64,000 nucleotides of DNA. Origin: Bedellia somnulentella. Lineage: Eukaryota > Arthropoda > Insecta > Lepidoptera > Bedelliidae. The notes beneath the pieces are model-generated. The model had not been told where the DNA came from and did no database searches. It was given only the letters and a program-made list of their open reading frames with translations. The translations under genes were made by a program, and so were the position numbers. Where the stretch lies: NCBI GenBank assembly GCA_963576735.1, contig OY755171.1, forward strand, positions 13,888,001 through 13,952,000. Direction: 5' to 3'. Each line of letters begins with the position of its first letter. The first letter of the stretch is position 1. Positions 57,978 to 64,000 of this stretch are shown in pieces.

Positions 57978-58048
57978 TTGTGGAAAGTCAATCCATCGAT
58001 GTGTTTTTTGCTGCGGCTTCCGCAGCCAAGCACGCTACACCCAACCAC
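57978..58048 (-). CDS. THAP-type protein, exon 1
   Basis: Reads VVGCSVLGCGSRSKKHIDGL + TFH, the N-terminal THAP signature (C-x4-C, SR/SKK), ending AA|GTGAGT. Phase 2 joins exactly to the T at 57627 to give FHN-FPGDP, which confirms the exon pair. The usual start ATG-GT is GTG-GT here and a TGA lies just upstream in frame, so the start codon appears lost unless a further exon exists. An overlapping 62-codon frame (57988-58176) is in another frame and is not the gene. Confidence 0.6.
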
Positions 58049-58726
58049 ACCTCACTAAATAATAACTTAACTAATGGAGTCTCTTTTGTCACAATAACAA
58101 TATCCAAATGAATAAAATCTTTCTCAAAATCAAAAGGAAACCAAAATTGCTCACAAGTCGACGCTTTGTTTGTCACAATTTAAAAGTGTGACATCAACAA
58201 AACGGGTTACGCGATAGAGATGACAATAAAGTTTTGTGTCTCTTTTTAACATATACGAACTTAAATAAAGGCTTCTCTTTTTAAAATGGATGACGTAACA
58301 TCGCTCTGTCTATAGTGTTTATAGTCAAACAAAGTACGTTACTTACTTAAATTTTTTCTTTGTTGCCTCAATCGTGTTGCCACAATAATTTCGCCAATGT
58401 CAACTTTAAAAACATGTGTCACATCCCCATAGAGTAACTTTTTGGCAAGTAAAAACAACAAAAGTAATGTTTAATATAAACACCGTCTTTGTTTATTTAC
58501 TTTTAAGCTATCTTGGCTTAAACTGATATTTATTTAGACTTTCAAATCAGAACGTTTTTATGTACGTTCCGTTTTACGATATCATTACATCCAAGTGTGA
58601 AAAACGGTGTGACGTTCCGTTCCTACCAGTAACATAGCAAGACTGGCGCCATCTATCCTGAGAACAGGGAAGAAGAAAAAAAGAAAAAAAGGAAAACCCC
58701 TCATTATATTTTACGTATTTATATTA

Positions 58727-59022
58727 AAGATATTTTTTCAGTAACCGTTATGACGTCAATTGGTTATTTACAGGCAAAAGAGTTCCCAATCAACTTATTT
58801 ACTTTTTAGATAAAATACGTCGTCAAAAAATTGTGTTTTCCTTGTACGGTCTCATTGATTTCGACAGCCAGTTTGGTATCAAAATTATCACGTGTTATAT
58901 GACCTACATCATAATTTCTACACAGGTTAAGTCTCTGCTAGATTATCAGTTAGGCTATTAGGCAAGTGCAGATTTTTGTTTGGTCTCATATTTCCTTCAC
59001 TAGTTTGATAAAGATAATAGTA
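58727..59022 (+). repeat. Repeat R2, uninterrupted copy
   Basis: Continuous match to 47281-47325 plus 48535-48790: tatgacgtcaattggttatt runs straight into acaggcaaaagagttcccaa. Provides the empty site for the insertions in the other copy. Confidence 0.85.
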
Positions 59023-59324
59023 GGGGAGGCCGGGATGCTAAATTTGCAGTTATTCGTGCGTCGTAGAAGCCTATTTGATTTGATAGTTTATGTTTCAAAA
59101 TGAAAAAAGTATATTATTATAAGTTTTGATTTTAGTGGGGAAAAAAAATAATATATTTTTTTAAATATGAAAAAAAAAATGTTGTATAGAAATACTTGTG
59201 CACGTCAGCCATTTACAGTATAAACGCGATTTATATTTCTAATAACCATTATTTATTAATCTGCCGATTTATGTAAGGGATATCGTTGTTGTTGTAAAGC
59301 GCTCAATGCGAGTAGCAATGTTCC

Positions 59325-61602
59325 CGCGATGGTATTTCGGCGTAATATTTGTGCAGACCAGAGCGGTAAAATTACCAAAAACCTGGCCAAGCCTTTATAT
59401 GCAATGTTTTACCTTCAAAAGGGTATGAAAATATATGACAACATGTTTTTGTTATCTAATACATCAATATTTTTTATAATAAAGAAAAAAATATATATTT
59501 AAAAATAAATATATTTCGTAATAATAAGGAAAGTGAAAATTGCACTAAAAATACACCTTAATGATAAATTTAAAATATAATATTATTTGGGAATCTATAC
59601 AAATACAAATAATAAATATTTTAAAACTTAAACTAAAAACTACCATAAACATGATTATTCTTGATCCTCTTCTGTTTTAAAGAATTTACAGGCATCTGCA
59701 CTGAATGCCTTCCTGTTTTTTGATGATTTGGGCCTTATACTACTTAAATAGGGATCAGATGTCAATAAGAGCCTATTTAAGATGTCGACATTGCATTCAG
59801 TCCTCGAAGTCTTCCGTGAAAAGTTTTCCCTATATTGTCGGTAGCGTTTGTTCCTCGCTTCTGCAGCTTCTTCCGAAAATTGTCCGATTGGGAGCAGTGC
59901 GTGTTCAATTGCACTTGCCGAATGGGTTAATATTTTATGGACAGTGGGTGACATGGGCTGCCACGAATACAACCCAACGTAATACTTTGCTGTCTCCATA
60001 GTGTAAGCTTTATACTTTTCAAAGTCGATACTAAAGCCTGAGGATATCACTTCAAATATGATCCCAAAATCATTAATTAATTTGATGTCTATGCCCGTGA
60101 TAGCTGCTGCCTCTTCTGGATCATTAAAAAACCTGCGAGATGTTTTACCATCGTTGGTATTTCCATAACCAGTTTTTGGTATATCGACTAATAATCCCAT
60201 TCTTAGTTTAAATTCTTTTTGCAAACTTTCTTTTGCTGCTTGAATTTTTCTTTGTCAACCTTTTCCGTTACGCGTCCCTTGTAAACTTCTGCTTTTACTT
60301 TATATGACAAATGTAATAAGAATTCAAAGAATCTCATTCTAGCGTGTAATATTGAGAGGCCAAATTTAAAAGTCTCCGGTTTTTCAGGGTTCATGAATGT
60401 TAAGTCATTAAAATGTTTTGAAGTTTTGTTACATATAAAGCGGCGGTCGCGGCGTTACACACCTTACCATCTACCATTGTTGGGATTAATACATGTTTAA
60501 TGTTGATGTTTTCTGTGATAGCAGTTCTGGTAAGATTTTGTGCCTGGCTTTCGATGTAATTAATTTCTTCATTTGTGACATCTTTATTTTCTTTGACGAA
60601 ACGAATTCGAATAGGCCTGCAGAATTTAGGTGATGATGGTTGCATGTTCTGCCATATAATTGTATCTCCACACATAAAGCAAAGGGGCACAAGAGAGCTT
60701 AAAAAGCCACTTCCGTCACTGTTACCGTCTTCTTCAAATTTTTGTTTGTACTGATTTTGTGCAGAACCATCACACCCCCATTTGTAACATCAGTGTTAAC
60801 TCGGTGTTTGTATTCTGTAGACATTGCTGAAGGACTTCCATCAAATATTTACACAAACGTATTGCTGTATGATCTACCAGATCTTGAAACTTCACCTCAG
60901 CCGCTGTTTCGCTAACAGTTTTTGGTGGATAACAACCATGCTTAGCTTTCTGTACATACGTATAGCACGGGTATATGTCTTTGTCAGCTTGATGGATTAT
61001 CTCATATTGGCTTACAGTTTAATTAGCTTCGACATACATTTTTTCTTCAAATTCTTGAAGTTTTTCATCAATAAACCTCTTCGAACTTTCTCGAACTAAA
61101 TCATGTTTCTCTTTGTTTGGTCATAGATTTGACCTCATTGTCATAATCTGCAACAATAAGGGATCAGATTGTTTAGGAGGTCCTATTTTTAAAGTATTTT
61201 TTTTCTAAAATGTGGGAACTAATGATTGATTTTCTTATTAATCGTATTAAAGGACATCCTAACGTTTAATTGTATATAGTTTTTGTCCTGTTGCGATGAG
61301 TTGTATATATTCAAAAACACTAATGTTTGCTCGAAATAACGAAAAAAATCAGTGTGTGTCAAAACAAAACTCAATGTCTTCTAACCACTCATATCGATAG
61401 AAAAGTTATTACAAAACTACAAAACATATTGGTATAATAAAGAACATACTTTGAACGAGCAAATCTTTTTTTTTTACAAAAACAACTTTGACATTAAATA
61501 ACTCAAACGAGAAATATACAGATCCACATACATTTCTTGGCCAGTAAGGGCGTCGCTGTCATCGAAATAAGTATTGCCAGTAAATAAAATTTTACCATTG
61601 TG
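59325..61602 (-). mobile_element. Transib element with RSS-like termini
   Basis: Ends CGCGATGGTA (59325) and, on the minus strand, CACAATGGTA (61602). CTGGCCAAG lies at exactly the same offset (base 59) inside both ends, which supports the boundaries. CACAATG resembles the V(D)J heptamer CACAGTG, as known for Transib. The expected 5-bp target duplication is not evident (GTTCC against AGGGA). Encloses the transposase relic 59655-61115. Confidence 0.8.
59655..61115 (-). pseudogene. Transib transposase (RAG1-related), frameshifted and N-terminally truncated
   Basis: Transib transposases are DDE enzymes related to vertebrate RAG1. Minus-strand order: ESSKRFIDEKLQEFEEKMYV, a TAA, YEIIHQADKDIYPCYTYVQK, SETAAEVKFQDLVDHTAIRL. 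After a frame change near 60780 comes CYKWGCDGSAQNQYKQKFEE (first catalytic Asp region), then VPLCFMCGDTIIWQN and HVLIPTMVDGKVCNAATAA (second Asp region). After a break near 60400 comes FKFGLSILHARMRFFEFLLH. After another near 60215 come FKLRMGLLVDIPKTGYGNTN and LPIGQFSEEAAEARNKRYRQ (third acidic region, Glu present), then LLLTSDPYLSSIRP. At least three frame breaks, so inactive, though all three acidic positions still look intact. Part of the N-terminal half is missing. Confidence 0.87.
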
Positions 61603-61696
61603 AGGGAAATAATTTTACATCATACAGGCTAATTTATTTATGTATTGAAATGTCTTAATAAAACAATTTATATAATATTCATTCAATTAATAACTA

Positions 61697-61936
61697 GGTG
61701 CTGTGTAGTGTTGGCTTAGAATAGCACTACCCCATTTGCCGGTGGGTGTACGTAATAGGCAACTAACGGTATTGGGGCTTTTAAGAGACTTTTGGGCGAT
61801 GCGGTTGGAGACCCATCACCAACAACCTTTATTTTACCATCTTTACCCCACTCAGCTTTCAAAAAGTGGCTGAGGAGTTTCTAATTTCTTAGTTCTGGCT
61901 ACACCTTTTAGAGGTTCGCAGTCTTGACTGTAATGT
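61697..61936 (+). mobile_element. SINE-B, worn
   Basis: gctgtgtagtgttggcttag ... gatgcggttggagacccatc ... ctggctacaccttttagagg; tail decayed. Confidence 0.8.
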
Positions 61937-62069
61937 ACTATGTAATAACTATTATTGTAAGTAAACAAGTTCGTTTTAATGTAAGCTAATTATATTTATT
62001 TATTTTTGCCCTTGTCTGTTATGTCTACCTGAATGACAGTGTATCCTAAATTTGCTGATCTTACCTCCC

Positions 62070-62125
62070 AAATGTTGTCTGGAAGAGATCGCTTATAGCG
62101 ATAACACTGTCAATTGTACTTCTCT
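62070..62125 (+). mobile_element. LINE 3' tail fragment
   Basis: ttgtctggaagagatcgctt, then atagcgataacactgtcaat and tgtact; same tail as 47441-47590 in plus orientation. The rest of 62126-62885 has no gene; 62455-62520 is a trace of a tRNA-like head on the minus strand (aggattagaacccacgcatc). Confidence 0.65.
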
Positions 62126-62889
62126 GAAAACTGTTTCATTATTAATTTATACTCAAGGATTTGTTGTTTGTGACATTCAGAGTTTAAAAAGTGGGTAACT
62201 ACATAATATCATTTTTTTAATCCTGTAAATCAGAGGCTTACCTTGTCGTGTACTGTCTTGTACATTTCATATTCACACATAGATCCCCTAAAAAGGTGGC
62301 ACAGAAAAAATAATTATAAACATTAGAAATCGTTTGGGTCATTCATTTTGCTGGGTCAGAGAATCTATGGGCACTTTTCTATTGCTGTTGACAGCCTTAT
62401 ATTTTTATATATATGTGAGACAGTTATGACATAAGAAATTACAGATTGGTGCATCCCCACATTAGGATTAGAACCCACGCATCAGTGTATACGAAGTGAA
62501 ATCTTATTCGGGAGCTATTTCCCACTTCCCGTAACCCGCACCGCTATTTAAGTGCGCACAACTTTTCAGACAGTGTTAGCCTACTTAGATAAAATTTAAC
62601 AAAATAAGTAATAATTTTATCTAATTTTTGTATCAAATACTGGAAACAAAAGCGTTTATTAATAAGCAAAGATACATGATAAAAATAATTATCGTTTTTA
62701 AAAAAAGTTTCCACTACAAAAAATATTAATGAAAGTGATAGATAATTTATACGTAGGTCACCCTATAATTTTTATTTAGTAAGAACTAACTGACAATGAC
62801 AGGCCGAAATTTCAAAATGGCGACATTAATACCAGTGTCGCCACCGGCCAAGAAAAGATTGTGGATCTGTAGTTTTAAATCGAGCGTCG

Positions 62890-62965
62890 GGGCGTATACC
62901 CAAAGTCGCGGGTTCGATTCCCGCCTGTGTCGAAATTTTTCTTTCCTTTATTTATTCTTTATTAT
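62890..62965 (+). mobile_element. SINE-C 3' fragment
   Basis: gtcggggcgtatacccaaag, B box GGTTCGATTCC, then gtgtcgaaatttttctttcc. Same terminal text as 20130-20192. Confidence 0.8.
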
Positions 62966-63251
62966 TTATTTATATATTTATTTATTTACACAAAGAAAAC
63001 AAACAGCTGTGATACTTAAAATTAGGATACACTTTTAACACACATTAGCCTAATAGTTTTCACCAATAAAATATGGAACCTTAGTCCTTCTCAAATTTGA
63101 CAGTAAAAATAAATGTTTACTAAAATCGTTTGCAATAGAATCCAACAATCATGTAAACAAATATGGCGGACTGACATTGACAGCGTATTGTTTATGCCCA
63201 TAGTGATGTCATAGTGTTCTTATTTAATTTTAATTAAATTAATTTTTCTAA

Positions 63252-63527
63252 TTATTTTAATTTTAAGTCATAGACTATGGCCCATAGTAGTATAGGTACT
63301 AATATAAAACTGACTAAAAAATACCAATCGTATGCCATGTCAAAGTCCGTGATGCCGTGCAAAGATCGTCGTTCCAAGAAAAATATGTCCAGCCAAATCG
63401 TAAAGCAAAACAAAAGTCCAAAAATGAGAATGCAAAGGCGTAGAAATCGGAAACAGAAAACACTAATGCACAGCGAACCTACAGAACAGTGAATGACTGT
63501 CAATGACAATTCTAACAAAATAGCCAC
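63252..63527 (-). CDS. Small membrane-protein ORF (up to 91 codons; 28 codons from its only ATG)
   Basis: The minus frame is open from a GTG at 63527 to TAA at 63252. The only ATG in it (63338-63336) starts MAYDWYFLVSFILVPILL and encodes 28 residues, nearly all one hydrophobic helix, closing with the charged end VYDLKLK. Upstream in frame are further hydrophobic runs (FCFRFLRLCILIFGLLFCFT). It has the form of a single-span micropeptide or the end of a larger membrane protein. An ATTAAA lies shortly downstream on the minus strand. No family recognised. The plus strand is also open here (63277-63492, basic), so one frame may be a shadow of the other. Confidence 0.3.
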   Translation of the reverse strand: MAILLELSLTVIHCSVGSLCISVFCFRFLRLCILIFGLLFCFTIWLDIFFLERRSLHGITDFDMAYDWYFLVSFILVPILLWAIVYDLKLK

Positions 63528-64000
63528 CTGTCAATTTTTAAAAACTAAGCATTATTTTTATGGCTTAGGATACAATCCGTTTTGGTTAATTATATTAAGC
63601 CATGAAGCTACTAACTAAACAGGAGAGAGTACTCACAAAAATATGGTAAACAAAAATGCAATTTATTACCATGCAATAAAGTTAATTATCTTTTAAAGAC
63701 TGTCAAGCAGAGAAACGTCCTAGAACGAGAGTCGTGTGAGAGAGAAGTGTGTCCCGCTCGCACGGTTGCCAGTCGAGATTAAGTTCAAAGAAAAACAAAT
63801 TAAACTTATTTATAGGGAGTATTTTATAAAAAGCAGGTTATAAACTGTTCCTTTTTTGTATTTTATTTTAATTATTATTGTCGCCTATCGATTTGGAGAT
63901 AAATAATTGGTTAAGTTTGGCGAAACGGATATTAATATTTGTCACGGGTATCCCCATCGAAACAAGATAAATGTGGTGTCCACATTTTATCATCTGTTTG
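63528..64000. other. Intergenic sequence, nothing recognised
   Basis: No domain-bearing frame or repeat identified. 63700-63780 is locally GC-richer (gagagagaagtgtgtcccgc) without an assignable feature. Confidence 0.45.

Larger units (their letters stand above)
56658..58704 (-). mobile_element. TIR element with TA flanks carrying a split THAP gene
   Basis: Outer ends ATGAGGGGTTTTC and complement, with TA at 56656-56657 and 58705-58706. Both ends then have a TAGATGGCG motif and, further in, a perfect 26-bp inverted core (TTTGACTATAAACACTATAG and next 6 bp; 56741-56766 and 58304-58329). 2,047 bp. The interior holds a two-exon THAP-type gene on the minus strand. Confidence 0.8.

Noticed and set aside
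57988..58176. 62-codon minus-strand frame over THAP exon 1
   Set aside because: Wrong frame relative to the THAP signature and to the splice phase.
59705..60001. Plus-strand frame of 98 codons
   Set aside because: Antisense shadow of the Transib transposase.

Overview
This window looks like a piece of a moth or butterfly chromosome. That is an inference. The one clear host gene is an insect Ovo/Shavenbaby orthologue with standard GT-AG introns. The rest is AT-rich and packed with repeat types I know from Lepidoptera: Helitrons ending in CTAG, RTE-type LINE tails, tRNA-derived SINEs, piggyBac, Transib, ISL2EU and mariner relics. No prokaryotic signal, CRISPR array, rRNA gene or convincing functional tRNA gene was seen.

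Layout. 1-7 kb: the 3' part of ovo on the plus strand. Three coding exons give 767 codons in the window, including four C2H2 zinc fingers; the intron between fingers 3 and 4 holds a 915-bp Helitron. 7-13 kb: intergenic repeats, with a palindrome-rich foldback element carrying a tRNA-like module (FB1) and a second Helitron. 13.3-15.5 kb: a roughly 35-bp minisatellite whose units can form hairpins, interrupted by two SINEs. 16-21 kb: foldback and TTAA-type MITEs and the second foldback element (FB2). 21.4-22 kb: a tandem duplication that looks perfect. 22-33 kb: LINE and SINE debris, an RpLP0 retropseudogene, a double hairpin and a mariner relic. 33.6-35.1 kb: a candidate two-exon gene for a 49-aa secreted peptide. 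35.4-37.5 kb: a TIR-bounded element with a decayed CXC-domain protein. 38.0-39.5 kb: a truncated gustatory-receptor-like ORF followed by a dead ISL2EU-type transposase. 39.8-42.0 kb: a retroposed chimera whose likely source locus is still present at 53.2-53.9 kb; a 1,349-bp TIR element later inserted into it. 43-50 kb: interspersed repeats, a third Helitron and RTE fragments. 51.9-54.3 kb: a TA-flanked element with long inverted repeats and nested insertions. 54.4-61.6 kb: three DNA transposons in a row (dead piggyBac, a TIR element with a split THAP gene, a decayed Transib). 61.6-64 kb: SINE and LINE fragments and a small membrane-protein ORF.

Only ovo is a confident host gene. The mobile elements do not form a pathway, but they date one another: several copies are interrupted where the paralogous copy is intact, which fixes exact boundaries, target-site duplications and insertion order. 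The candidates most worth testing as new genes are the secreted peptide (33706-35050) and the small membrane ORF (63252-63527, minus strand). Family names for repeats (SINE-A, SINE-B, SINE-C, FB) are local labels used here only.
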